Source: Halopseudomonas bauzanensis (GTDB lineage: Bacteria; Pseudomonadota; Gammaproteobacteria; Pseudomonadales; Pseudomonadaceae). From it: DNA of 64,000 bases. Under the pieces are notes generated by a model. That model made no database searches and had not been told where the DNA came from. It was given only the letters and a program-made list of their open reading frames with translations. The position numbers and the translations under genes were made by a program. Location: the NCBI RefSeq assembly GCF_900114735.1, contig NZ_FOUA01000001.1, forward strand, positions 1-64,000. The letters run 5' to 3'. Shown piece after piece: positions 1 through 7,963 of the stretch (position 1 is the first letter of the stretch; each line of letters opens with the position of its first letter).

Positions 1-133
1 CCACTGCGGCGCAACCGGCGCCGGCAACCAGTACGTCAATGTCACCACCGATGGCAGCGGCAGCAGCCACGGTGTTCAGGGTGGCGGCATTCAGTTCGGC
101 GTTGTTGTGTTCAGCAATAACCAGAATCGTCAT
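1..133 (-). CDS. etfA: Electron transfer flavoprotein alpha subunit, N-terminal part (cut by window edge)
   Basis: Reading from the ATG at 131-133 leftward gives MTILVIAEHNN followed by an alanine-rich stretch and a DVLVAG strand. This is the usual N-terminus of EtfA/FixB, with the first beta-strand of the FAD-domain scaffold. Only about 44 residues lie in the window, so the FAD-binding C-terminal domain is not seen. The start is one base after the etfB stop, so etfB and etfA are co-transcribed in that order. EtfA with EtfB carries electrons from acyl-CoA and other flavin dehydrogenases to ETF-ubiquinone oxidoreductase, which is encoded divergently just to the right. Confidence 0.93.
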   Translation of the reverse strand, partial: MTILVIAEHNNAELNAATLNTVAAAAAIGGDIDVLVAGAGCAAV

Positions 134-134
134 G

Positions 135-884
135 TCAGATCACCTTGGCTTCGTTCTTCAGTTTGTCGACCAGCTCGTCAACGCTCTTGACCTTGATGCC
201 AGCGCTGCGGGCAGCCGGGGCTTCGACCTTGACGGTGCTCAGGGTGGAGGCGGTGCTGACACCCAGCTCGTCGGGCTTGAGCACGTCCAGCGGCTTCTTC
301 TTGGCCTTCATGATGTTCGGCAGAGAAGCGTAGCGCGGCTCGTTCAGGCGCAGGTCGGTGGTGACGATGGCCGGCAGTTTCAGGTCAACGGTCTGCAGAC
401 CGCCGTCGATTTCACGGGTGACCTTGACGCGCTCACCGTCGACATTCACGGCCGAGGCGAAGGTGCCCTGGGCGTAACCGGACAGCGCAGCCAGCATCTG
501 GCCGGTCTGGTTGTTGTCGGAGTCGATGGCCTGCTTGCCGAGGATGACCAGCTGCGGCTGTTCCTTGTCGACGACCGCCTTGAGCAGCTTGGCGATAGCC
601 AGGGAGTTCAGTTCGTCAGCGGACTCGACCAGGATGGCGCGGTCGGCGCCCAGTGCCAGGGCGGTGCGCAGCTGCTCCTGGGCAGCAGTCGGGCCGACGG
701 TGACGGCGACGATTTCGGTCGCCACGCCTTTTTCCTTCAGGCGTACCGCTTCTTCCACGGCGATTTCGCAGAAGGGGTTCATGGACATCTTGACGTTGGC
801 CAGATCAACACCGCTGTTGTCCGCCTTGACGCGAACCTTGACGTTGTAGTCAACGACCCGCTTAACCGCTACTAGTACCTTCAT
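135..884 (-). CDS. etfB: Electron transfer flavoprotein beta subunit
   Basis: The 249-residue product begins [20 protein letters not shown] and has the ETF-beta landmarks: the [16 protein letters not shown] segment near residue 37, an AMP-binding region around [10 protein letters not shown] and [13 protein letters not shown], and the recognition-loop region near [16 protein letters not shown]. Length matches the family (about 250). It forms the soluble cytoplasmic EtfAB heterodimer. It is the first gene of etfBA, and its stop is one base before the etfA start. A divergent intergenic region to the right separates it from the ETF-QO gene, so all three parts of the electron route are clustered. 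Confidence 0.96.
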   Translation of the reverse strand: MKVLVAVKRVVDYNVKVRVKADNSGVDLANVKMSMNPFCEIAVEEAVRLKEKGVATEIVAVTVGPTAAQEQLRTALALGADRAILVESADELNSLAIAKLLKAVVDKEQPQLVILGKQAIDSDNNQTGQMLAALSGYAQGTFASAVNVDGERVKVTREIDGGLQTVDLKLPAIVTTDLRLNEPRYASLPNIMKAKKKPLDVLKPDELGVSTASTLSTVKVEAPAARSAGIKVKSVDELVDKLKNEAKVI

Positions 885-944
885 GGTTACCTCGTTCTTG
901 TCGCGTAGTTGCCGCGTAACTGCAGGCGAAGCCTGTCTTGAAAA

Positions 945-970
945 GTGACTTCTTTATAACTTATAGTCAC
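945..970. promoter_or_regulatory. Inverted repeat in the etfB / ETF-QO divergent region
   Basis: GTGACT at 945-950 and AGTCAC at 965-970 are perfect 6-bp inverted arms around a 14-bp AT-rich spacer containing TATAAC. The repeat lies 61-86 bases upstream of the etfB start, where a promoter would be expected. It could be an operator, but no regulator is identified. The rest of the 307-bp divergent region (885-1191) holds the ETF-QO promoter signals listed separately and no convincing gene. Confidence 0.35.
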
Positions 971-1079
971 AAAAGGACTAAAGAGAGTATTTCGTAAAGC
1001 CCCTTATCATGCCGAGGGTCCGATGGCGGGTCAATAGCCATACAGCAAAAGTAGTATTGAAAAAACGGCAGCTTTACAT

Positions 1080-1115
1080 CTTTACACTGGTGTGAAGAAG
1101 CGTGATTGATATAAT
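1080..1115 (+). promoter_or_regulatory. Putative ETF-QO promoter with a palindrome near its -35 position
   Basis: TATAAT at 1110-1115 is a perfect sigma-70 -10 hexamer, 76 bases before the GTG start. No good -35 is seen at 17-bp spacing. That position is instead covered by a 16-bp imperfect palindrome, TTTACACTGGTGTGAA, at 1081-1096, with six of eight paired positions complementary. This pattern would fit an activator- or repressor-controlled promoter. The promoter is moderately likely; the operator role is only an inference. Confidence 0.4.
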
Positions 1116-1191
1116 GCGCCGCTATGTATTCACGGAAGATCTCAAGATAAAGCGATTTTCGATTCGGCCGATGAGTTAGGAGATAAAAATA

Positions 1192-2856
1192 GTGGAACGC
1201 GAATTCATGGAGTTCGATGTCGTCATCGTGGGAGCGGGCCCTGCCGGTCTGTCTGCCGCCTGTCGCATCAAACAGCAAGCAGCTGACGCCGATCAGGAGA
1301 TCAGCGTCTGTGTCGTGGAAAAAGGCTCTGAAGTGGGCGCCCACATTCTATCCGGTGCGGTGTTCGAGCCCCGCGCCCTGGAAGAGCTGTTTCCCGACTG
1401 GAAAGAGCTTGGCGCTCCGCTGAATACGCCGGTCAAGCGTGACGACATCTATATGCTGACCAGCGAAGAGAAGTCCACCAAGCTGCCTGGCCTCTTCGTG
1501 CCGAAAACCATGCACAACGAAGGCAACTACATCATCTCCCTGGGCAATCTGTGCCGCTGGCTGGCCCAGCAGGCAGAGAACCTGGGCGTTGAGGTCTACC
1601 CGGGCTTTGCTGCCCAGGAAGCGCTGATCGACGAGAACGGTGTGGTTCGCGGTATCCTGACCGGCGACCTGGGTGTCGACCGTGAAGGCAACCCGAAGGA
1701 CGGCTTTTATACCCCCGGGATGGAGCTGCGCGCCAAGTACACCCTGTTCGCCGAAGGTTGCCGTGGCCATATCGGCAAGCAACTGATCAAGCGTTACGAC
1801 CTCGCCTCCGACGCCGACGCCCAGCACTACGGCATTGGCATCAAGGAAATCTGGGATATCGATCCGGCCAAGCATGAACAGGGCCTGGTGGTACACACCG
1901 CCGGCTGGCCGCTGGACATCACCGGCAACGAGAATACCGGTGGGTCCTTCCTCTACCACATCGAGAACAACCAGATTGTCGTGGGTTTGATCATCGATCT
2001 GTCCTACAGCAACCCGCACCTGTCGCCGTTCGACGAGTTCCAGCGTTACAAGCATCATCCGGTGATCAAGCAGTACCTGGAAGGCGGCAAGCGCGTTTCC
2101 TACGGTGCGCGCGCCATCTGCAAGGGCGGCCTGAACTCGCTGCCGAAGATGGTCTTCCCCGGTGGCGCATTGATCGGTTGCGATCTGGGCACGCTGAACT
2201 TCGCCAAGATCAAGGGCAGCCACACCGCCATGAAGTCCGGCATGCTCGCCGCTGATGCAGTAGTCGAAGCACTGAAAGCCGGCCGTGAAGGTGGTGATGA
2301 GCTGACCGGCTACGTGGACAGCTTCAAGTCCAGCTGGCTGTATGACGAGCTGTTCCGTTCGCGTAACTTCGGGCCAGCCATTCACAAGTTCGGCGCCCTG
2401 CTCGGCGGTGCGTTCAACTATGTCGACCAGAATTGGTTCGGCGGCAAGATCCCGGTCACCCTGCACGATAACAAGCCGGATCATGCGCAGCTGAAGAAGG
2501 CCTCCGAAGCGCCGAAGATCGCGTATCCGAAGCCCGATGGCGTGATCAGCTTCGACAAGCTGTCGTCGGTGTTCCTGTCCAACACCAACCATGAGGAAGA
2601 CCAGCCGGTCCACCTGCAGTTGAAGGACCCGAGCATTCCGATCGAGCAGAACCTGCCGCTGTATGACGAGCCGGCCCAGCGTTACTGCCCCGCCGGCGTG
2701 TACGAGGTGGTGAGCAACGATGATGGCAGCAAGCGCTTCCAGATCAATGCCCAGAACTGTGTGCACTGCAAGACCTGCGACATCAAGGACCCGGCCCAGA
2801 ACATCAACTGGGTGGCTCCGGAAGGTACTGGCGGACCGAACTATCCCAATATGTAA
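1192..2856 (+). CDS. Electron transfer flavoprotein-ubiquinone oxidoreductase (ETF-QO)
   Basis: This 554-residue membrane-associated flavoprotein passes electrons from reduced EtfAB to ubiquinone. The N-terminus has an FAD dinucleotide-binding motif, VVIVGAGPAGLSAACR. The C-terminus has the [4Fe-4S] ligand set Cys499, Cys523, Cys526 and Cys529 (QNCVHCKTCDIKDP). Length is typical of bacterial ETF-QO. I chose the GTG at 1192 because AGGAG lies at 1178-1182 with 9-base spacing; an internal ATG at 1207 is the alternative. It diverges from etfBA. A strong terminator follows at 2889. It should serve the acyl-CoA dehydrogenase at 31.9 kb among others. Confidence 0.96.
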   Translation: MEREFMEFDVVIVGAGPAGLSAACRIKQQAADADQEISVCVVEKGSEVGAHILSGAVFEPRALEELFPDWKELGAPLNTPVKRDDIYMLTSEEKSTKLPGLFVPKTMHNEGNYIISLGNLCRWLAQQAENLGVEVYPGFAAQEALIDENGVVRGILTGDLGVDREGNPKDGFYTPGMELRAKYTLFAEGCRGHIGKQLIKRYDLASDADAQHYGIGIKEIWDIDPAKHEQGLVVHTAGWPLDITGNENTGGSFLYHIENNQIVVGLIIDLSYSNPHLSPFDEFQRYKHHPVIKQYLEGGKRVSYGARAICKGGLNSLPKMVFPGGALIGCDLGTLNFAKIKGSHTAMKSGMLAADAVVEALKAGREGGDELTGYVDSFKSSWLYDELFRSRNFGPAIHKFGALLGGAFNYVDQNWFGGKIPVTLHDNKPDHAQLKKASEAPKIAYPKPDGVISFDKLSSVFLSNTNHEEDQPVHLQLKDPSIPIEQNLPLYDEPAQRYCPAGVYEVVSNDDGSKRFQINAQNCVHCKTCDIKDPAQNINWVAPEGTGGPNYPNM

Positions 2857-2888
2857 GGTTCGTTGACTGTACCTGTTTCAGGCGCAGC

Positions 2889-2926
2889 AAAAAGCCCCGG
2901 CAGAGTGATCTGTCGGGGCTTTTTCG
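2889..2926. terminator. Bidirectional rho-independent terminator
   Basis: AAAAAGCCCCGGCA and TGTCGGGGCTTTTT form a stem (one G-T pair) around a short loop. A U-tract is present on the plus strand and, in mirror, on the minus strand. It sits between the convergent ETF-QO and YkgJ-like genes and can end both. Confidence 0.85.
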
Positions 2927-2953
2927 TGTTTGTCCAGATCCTGCGCGGCCGCT

Positions 2954-3331
2954 TCAGGCCGCCACGATCGGTATCAGCCCTGGCCCCCGTGGGTTAGACG
3001 GCAGCGGCGGCAGGCCATGCAGGGCGCGGGCGCGCTGGCAATCGGGACTGTCCTGGCCATTTTCGCCATGGAAAGGAAACTCGCGACAGGTGCTGGAGCG
3101 CTTTTCATAGATGCTGCAACGTACCGCGTCCCCTACGTCACCCATCAGCGCAACGCAACGGGGTGATGGCTGATTGGTTCCCTGCATACAGCTCAGGTGG
3201 GGGGTGACCTTTTCGGTCAACCGCTCGGGCACCAGCCCGCCGGGCGCGCTATCGGCCTCGCCCCAATAGAAGGAGACTCGGAAGGTGGAGCAACAGGCAC
3301 CGCAGTCCAGGCAGGGTGAAAATTCGCTCAT
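2954..3331 (-). CDS. YkgJ-family cysteine-cluster protein
   Basis: The product is 125 residues long with the conserved cysteine pattern of the YkgJ/UPF0153 family: CLDCGACC at residues 7-14, then later cysteines in [21 protein letters not shown] and [10 protein letters not shown]. These proteins are thought to bind zinc or an iron-sulfur cluster through the clustered cysteines; their cellular role is not established. It is a stand-alone gene, convergent with ETF-QO and divergent from the serine hydrolase. The 171-bp gap to its right must hold promoters for both directions. Confidence 0.85.
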   Translation of the reverse strand: MSEFSPCLDCGACCSTFRVSFYWGEADSAPGGLVPERLTEKVTPHLSCMQGTNQPSPRCVALMGDVGDAVRCSIYEKRSSTCREFPFHGENGQDSPDCQRARALHGLPPLPSNPRGPGLIPIVAA

Positions 3332-3502
3332 CGCATGGCAATCCTCATTCGTTTTTCGGAAGAGATTTTTACGCCTGTTACCCGGTTCTTCACAAGTAGG
3401 CGGAAGAAAAAAATATTGCCTGCCGGGGGCGGCCCCTTGCCCTGCCCCGCTACATTCACGTTACTATCGAGGGCCTGTTTCGCCGCTAGCCTGGAGAACC
3501 CG

Positions 3503-4720
3503 ATGGCCGATTCCCCCATTGTTGCCGGTATGGACCTGAACCGACTGAACCGCATTGCCGAGCATCTGGAAAACAATTACCTTGCGCCCGGCAAACTGCC
3601 TTGCGCGGCGACGCTGGTGGCCCGCCATGGCCAGGTGGTGTGGCAGCAGACCCAGGGGCTGATGGATGTCGAGCGGGCTCTGCCCGCCAACAGCGACACG
3701 CTGTATCGCATCTATTCGATGACCAAGCCGATCACCTCTATCGCGCTGATGCAGCTGTATGAGCAGGGGCGTTTTTTGCTCGACGATCCGGTGCACAAGT
3801 ACATCCCGTCCTGGCGCAATCTGCAGGTGTACAAGTCTGGAGTCCATCCGCAGTTCATCACCACGCCGCCAGCACGGCCGATGACGATTCGCGATCTTCT
3901 GACCCACCAGTCCGGACTGAGCTATGGCTTTTCCTGCCGCACCAATGTGGATGCTGCCTACCGTGAACTCAGGCTGGATGGCCACTCCGGCCTGACCCTG
4001 GAGGGTCTGATCGATGAGTTGTCCCGGCTGCCCCTGGAGTTCTCCCCGGGCAGCGCCTGGAACTACTCGCTGGCAACGGATGTGTGCGGCTACCTGGTCC
4101 AGGTATTGTCCGGCAAACCTCTGGATGATTATTTTGCAGCCCATGTTTTCCGACCTCTGGGCATGCAGGACACCTTTTTCACTGTACCTGAGGACAAGCT
4201 GGCACGTTTTGCGGCCTGCTATCAGTACCAGGATGGCGATACCTTCAGCCTGCAGGACGACCCACAAAGCTCGCACTTCACCCGGCGCCATGGCTATCTT
4301 TCAGGCGGCGGCGGGCTGATCTCTACTCTCGGCGATTACTACCGCTTCGCCCAGGCCCTGGCCAACGGCGGCGAGCTGGACGGCGCACGCATCATCGGAC
4401 GCAAGACGCTGGAGTTCATGCGCCTCAACCACCTGCCGAACAATACCGACCTGCCCTCCGTATCCACCGGCGGCTTCAGCGAGACGCCCTATGACGGCTC
4501 CGGTTTCGGGCTGGGCTTCGCCGTGAAAACCGATATAGCCAAATCCCAGACCATCGGCTCGCCGGGGGAATACGGTTGGGGCGGCATGGCCGGCACCACC
4601 TTCTTCATCGATCCGGTGGAGGATCTGATCGTGATTTTCATGACCCAACTGATCCCCTCCTCCAGTTACATGATCCGTCAGGAGCTGCGGGCACTGGTCA
4701 ACGCCGCCCTGGTTGATTGA
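3503..4720 (+). CDS. Serine hydrolase, beta-lactamase / class C-like esterase family
   Basis: From the ATG at 3503 (preceded by GGAG at 3493-3496) the product is 405 residues. It has the SxxK nucleophile motif SMTK (Ser72, Lys75), a YxN-equivalent tyrosine at Tyr188 ([11 protein letters not shown]) and a C-terminal GWGGMAG segment in place of KTG. This is the pattern of the EstB-type esterases and penicillin-binding-like hydrolases rather than resistance beta-lactamases. No signal peptide is visible from this start, so a cytoplasmic esterase is likely. A longer in-frame start at 3335 exists but its extra 56 residues look non-coding. Substrate unknown. Confidence 0.85.
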   Translation: MADSPIVAGMDLNRLNRIAEHLENNYLAPGKLPCAATLVARHGQVVWQQTQGLMDVERALPANSDTLYRIYSMTKPITSIALMQLYEQGRFLLDDPVHKYIPSWRNLQVYKSGVHPQFITTPPARPMTIRDLLTHQSGLSYGFSCRTNVDAAYRELRLDGHSGLTLEGLIDELSRLPLEFSPGSAWNYSLATDVCGYLVQVLSGKPLDDYFAAHVFRPLGMQDTFFTVPEDKLARFAACYQYQDGDTFSLQDDPQSSHFTRRHGYLSGGGGLISTLGDYYRFAQALANGGELDGARIIGRKTLEFMRLNHLPNNTDLPSVSTGGFSETPYDGSGFGLGFAVKTDIAKSQTIGSPGEYGWGGMAGTTFFIDPVEDLIVIFMTQLIPSSSYMIRQELRALVNAALVD

Positions 4721-4782
4721 TTTTTCACCGGAAAGCCTACCGGGGGGCTGATAAAAACGCCGGATAAGGGTATAACGGCGCA

Positions 4783-5637
4783 ATGAAAATACCCCCGAGA
4801 ATTCAACCCCTGGTCGACGATGGCCTTGTCGACGAAGTCATCCGCCCATTGATGAGCGGCAAGGAAGCTGCAGTCTATGTCGTGCGCTGCGGCGATGCGA
4901 TCCGCTGCGCCAAGGTGTACAAGGAAGCAGACAAGCGCAGCTTCAAGCAGGCCGCGCTGTATCAGGAAGGCCGCAAGGTGCGCAACTCCCGGCGCGCGCG
5001 GGCGATGGAGAAAGGCTCCAGGTTCGGTCGGGAGCAGCAGGAAAGCATCTGGCAGAACGCCGAAGTGGATGCGCTGTACCGGCTTGCCGCAGCTGGCGTG
5101 CGGGTGCCCAAACCCTACGGCTGTTTTGACGGCGTACTGCTGATGGAGCTCGTGACCGACGAAGAGGGTATGGTAGCCCCGCGTCTGAACGATGTTTCCA
5201 TGTCCGCCGAGCAGGCTCTGGAGGATCACGCCCTGGTCATGGAGTTCGTCAAGCGCATGCTCTGCGAAGGTCTGGTGCATGGTGACCTGTCGGAGTTCAA
5301 CGTGCTGGTCGACGAGTACGGCCCGGTCATCATCGATCTGCCCCAGGCAGTGGATGCCGCGGCCAACAATAATGCTTTCTCCATGCTGCAGCGGGATGTC
5401 ACCAACATGTCGCTCTACTATGGCCAGTACGCCCCCGAGCTATTGAGTACGCGCTACGCCAAGGAAATGTGGGCGCTCTATGAAGAAGGCAAGCTGACGC
5501 CGGACACACCACTCACCGGGCAGTTCGATGAAAGCGACGAGAGCGCGGATGTCGATTCAGTGGTTGCCGAGATCAAGGCGGCCATGGCCGAGGAAGAAGA
5601 GCGCATCCAGCGCATCATGGACGCCGATCTGGAATAA
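4783..5637 (+). CDS. RIO1-family protein kinase
   Basis: The 284-residue product is an atypical Ser/Thr kinase of the RIO family. A nucleotide-binding loop region, SGKEAAVYVV, is near residue 25, with an ATP-contact lysine at Lys44 (RCAKVYKE). The catalytic loop VHGDLSEFNVLV contains Asp168 and Asn173, and the metal-binding Asp185 is in IIDLPQAVD. The C-terminal 40 residues are very acidic (EEEERIQRIMDAD). In bacteria the substrates of RIO kinases are unknown. It follows the serine hydrolase by 62 bases, so they may share a transcript. It is convergent with arfB, five bases between stops. Confidence 0.9.
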   Translation: MKIPPRIQPLVDDGLVDEVIRPLMSGKEAAVYVVRCGDAIRCAKVYKEADKRSFKQAALYQEGRKVRNSRRARAMEKGSRFGREQQESIWQNAEVDALYRLAAAGVRVPKPYGCFDGVLLMELVTDEEGMVAPRLNDVSMSAEQALEDHALVMEFVKRMLCEGLVHGDLSEFNVLVDEYGPVIIDLPQAVDAAANNNAFSMLQRDVTNMSLYYGQYAPELLSTRYAKEMWALYEEGKLTPDTPLTGQFDESDESADVDSVVAEIKAAMAEEEERIQRIMDADLE

Positions 5638-5642
5638 GGGGA

Positions 5643-6056
5643 TCAGTCATCGACCCGGCCACGCAGCGCCTTGATCTTGCCGCGCTGGGTCTTGCTGTCC
5701 ATGCGCCGCTTCTGCGAGCTCTTGGTGGCCCTGGTCGGGCGGCGCGGCTTTTCCACCACGGTGGCTTCCTGAATCATCTGCACCAAGCGCGCAATGGCAT
5801 CGTCCCGGTTCTTTTCCTGGGTGCGATGCTGCTGCGCCTTGATCACCACGATCCCTTCCTTGCTGATGCGCTGATCCTTGAACTGCAGCAGCCGTTCCTT
5901 GTAGAAATCCGGCAGGCTCGATGCCTGAATATCAAAGCGCAGGTGGATCGCGCTGGAAACCTTGTTGACGTTCTGGCCGCCGGCGCCCTGGGCGCGAATG
6001 GCGGTTAACTCCAGCTCGTTCTCGTCCAGCGCGACGGTTGGTGACAACTGGATCAT
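5643..6056 (-). CDS. arfB: Alternative ribosome-rescue factor ArfB (peptidyl-tRNA hydrolase, YaeJ type)
   Basis: ArfB rescues stalled ribosomes by hydrolysing peptidyl-tRNA with a GGQ motif, using a basic tail that enters the empty mRNA channel. The 137-residue product has GGQ at residues 26-28 ([12 protein letters not shown]) and a strongly basic C-terminus rich in Arg and Lys ([23 protein letters not shown]). The start at 6056 is preferred because it gives MIQLSP and overlaps the upstream gene's TGA in an ATGA arrangement. A longer start nine codons upstream is less likely. It is downstream in a two-gene operon with a glutamine amidotransferase. Confidence 0.93.
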   Translation of the reverse strand: MIQLSPTVALDENELELTAIRAQGAGGQNVNKVSSAIHLRFDIQASSLPDFYKERLLQFKDQRISKEGIVVIKAQQHRTQEKNRDDAIARLVQMIQEATVVEKPRRPTRATKSSQKRRMDSKTQRGKIKALRGRVDD

Positions 6057-6808
6057 CCGGCCACACCCGCTGCGTCGCGGCATTGGGGCTGGCTTGCCGC
6101 GCTGCTGGCGTCGTGCAGAAAACGCACGATCCAGCGCATCATCAGCAGGCTGTCCGGCTCGGCACTCAGCGACGCCAGGCCGGCTCGCAGGCGCGCCGGC
6201 GGCAATGTCCGCTCACGCAGCTGCATCAGATCCCGGCAATAGCCTTTGCAGAACTCGGGATGCCCCTGCACGCTGAGAAAATTGTCGCCGTACTGGATCA
6301 AGTAGTATGGACAGAACTCGCTGCTGGCCAGTACCTCGGCCTGCGGCGGCAGGATCACAACCTGATCCTGATGACTGACCAGCAGGTCCAGATGAGTCTG
6401 GAAGGGCTCCATCCACGGCTTGCGCTCGAGCACCTGGTTGAACGACATGCCCACCCCCCAGCCCTTTTCCGACTGCCGAACCGTGCCGCCAAGCGCCCGG
6501 GCCATCAGCTGGTGGCCGAAGCAGATGCCGACCAGGGGGATTTTCTGCTCCCAAAGGGTGCGTACGAATTCGCACAGCGCCTCAATCCAGGGCAGGCCAT
6601 CATTCACCCCGAACTTGCTACCGGTGATCAGCCAGGCATCGCATTTGTCCGCGCCAGCGGGCAATTGCCCATCCAGCACCCGGTACACCGGCAATTCGCA
6701 GTCGGGTAACAGCTCTTGCAATAGAGTGGCGAACATCTGCGGATAATTGCCGTATCGCGTCTGCAGGCTTTGCTTCACATCATCACATTGCAAAATACCG
6801 ATCTTCAC
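6053..6808 (-). CDS. Class I glutamine amidotransferase (GMP synthase-like, YfeJ type)
   Basis: This 251-residue stand-alone class I amidotransferase domain has its nucleophile elbow at [10 protein letters not shown] (Cys96) and the His/Glu of the triad in VQGHPEF (His183, Glu185). It resembles the free-standing GMP-synthase-like amidotransferases of proteobacteria, whose acceptor substrate is generally unassigned. The stop overlaps the arfB start by four bases, so the two are translationally coupled. The promoter should lie in the short gap 6809-6885. Confidence 0.88.
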   Translation of the reverse strand: MKIGILQCDDVKQSLQTRYGNYPQMFATLLQELLPDCELPVYRVLDGQLPAGADKCDAWLITGSKFGVNDGLPWIEALCEFVRTLWEQKIPLVGICFGHQLMARALGGTVRQSEKGWGVGMSFNQVLERKPWMEPFQTHLDLLVSHQDQVVILPPQAEVLASSEFCPYYLIQYGDNFLSVQGHPEFCKGYCRDLMQLRERTLPPARLRAGLASLSAEPDSLLMMRWIVRFLHDASSAASQPQCRDAAGVAG

Positions 6809-6885
6809 ATATCACCTCATCGAATGAATCTGGCTACGGAGCCCCATTACCCCCAACGCGGGAGGCGATGCAATGGCCGTGCCGT

Positions 6886-7881
6886 CTACTCCCAGCCCGG
6901 CACACCACGGCGAATCAGCGCCGAGAAATCGGGAGCCGTATCCGCCTCCCGAGCCTGCTGGGTAATCCGACCGCGGCGCTGCAGCTCCGCCAGTGACAGC
7001 CCAGGGACCATGCCACCTACCTCATGAACATAGGCCGGTAGATAGCCAGTCAGCAATAGCCGGTGGTCCAGCGGCAGGCCATCGACGATCTTCTTCATCA
7101 TCGAATACACGATGGTGGTGCAGTTGCCGGTCACCGTATGGTAGAAACGCGGCTGCTCAGCGAGCTGGTTGGCCTGCACTACGAAAGAGCGAAACAGCTC
7201 GCGCGCATCAGCCGGGCCCAGATTGATGCGATACAGCTCAAGCTCCTCGTGACGCACATTGCTGCGCACCCGCACAATGTCGCGCTCATCGGCGGCGATG
7301 ATGCTCAATTCGAATTGCTTGAAGAAACCACCCAGCTCGGAAAACCTTTCATGCCTCTCCCGGCGAATCTCCACCGAGAACGCCACATGCTCGCCGTCGC
7401 TGAAGCCAAATGACACCAGGACATGGGAGATGGCTGCCAGCCCCCAATTGGAGGTGAACATGTCCACCGAGCGCAGGCGGGACAGATCATATACGCGGCT
7501 TTCCCAACCGATGTCGTAGTCCTGCTGACTGCGCCAATGGAAATTACGCACATTATCCAGCCTGACCTGTCGGCCATCGACGGTGCCAGTGGTGATGTGG
7601 GCCAGATCATCAGCCCAGTCCCGTTGATTGCTCGGCTTGATTGTCCCCCACCAGACAACCAGCAGGGCGAACAGGGCGATGTACACCAACAGGCTTTGCC
7701 ACCAGCTACCTCCCAGCCAGAACCAGTACAGCAGCGCGACCAGACCAAGCAGCCACAACAGCGGAAACCCATAGCGCCCCGCCCCACCACCCGGTGCCTG
7801 AAACCACAGTGCCAGCACTGCCCACAGGCTACTGAGAATCATCAGAAAAGTGACCAGCGACAGCAGAACGATCCGAAACAT
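6886..7881 (-). CDS. DUF4105 membrane-anchored protein
   Basis: The product is 331 residues. Three hydrophobic segments occupy roughly residues 1-75 (FLMILSSLWAVLALWF, FPLLWLLGLVALLYWFWLG, LLVYIALFALLVVWW). A DUF4105 domain follows, with typical elements YDIGWESRVYDLSRL, SHVLVSFGF and TGNCTTIVYSMM. The Cys in NCTT and surrounding polar residues are conserved in the family, which has a papain-like look, but no activity is known to me. It is transcribed away from the GATase-arfB pair on the same strand. A 77-bp gap follows it. Confidence 0.82.
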   Translation of the reverse strand: MFRIVLLSLVTFLMILSSLWAVLALWFQAPGGGAGRYGFPLLWLLGLVALLYWFWLGGSWWQSLLVYIALFALLVVWWGTIKPSNQRDWADDLAHITTGTVDGRQVRLDNVRNFHWRSQQDYDIGWESRVYDLSRLRSVDMFTSNWGLAAISHVLVSFGFSDGEHVAFSVEIRRERHERFSELGGFFKQFELSIIAADERDIVRVRSNVRHEELELYRINLGPADARELFRSFVVQANQLAEQPRFYHTVTGNCTTIVYSMMKKIVDGLPLDHRLLLTGYLPAYVHEVGGMVPGLSLAELQRRGRITQQAREADTAPDFSALIRRGVPGWE

Positions 7882-7937
7882 GCGAGGCCTGCAAGGAAAA
7901 TTTCGCTCATCCTACGTCAAACGCGGGAAGCAGGTAC

Positions 7938-7963
7938 AGGGGCAGCCTCCTAGAGCTGCCCCT
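7938..7963. terminator. Perfect 9-bp hairpin at the end of the phospholipase-D gene
   Basis: AGGGGCAGC (7938-7946) pairs perfectly with GCTGCCCCT (7955-7963) around an 8-base loop that contains the stop codon of the phospholipase-D gene (7950-7952). There is no U-tract on the minus strand, so it may be a transcript-end stabiliser rather than a classical terminator. Confidence 0.5.

Noticed and set aside
967-1344. 125-codon minus-strand frame between etfB and ETF-QO
   Set aside because: It overlaps the ETF-QO start and the promoter signals; the protein looks random.
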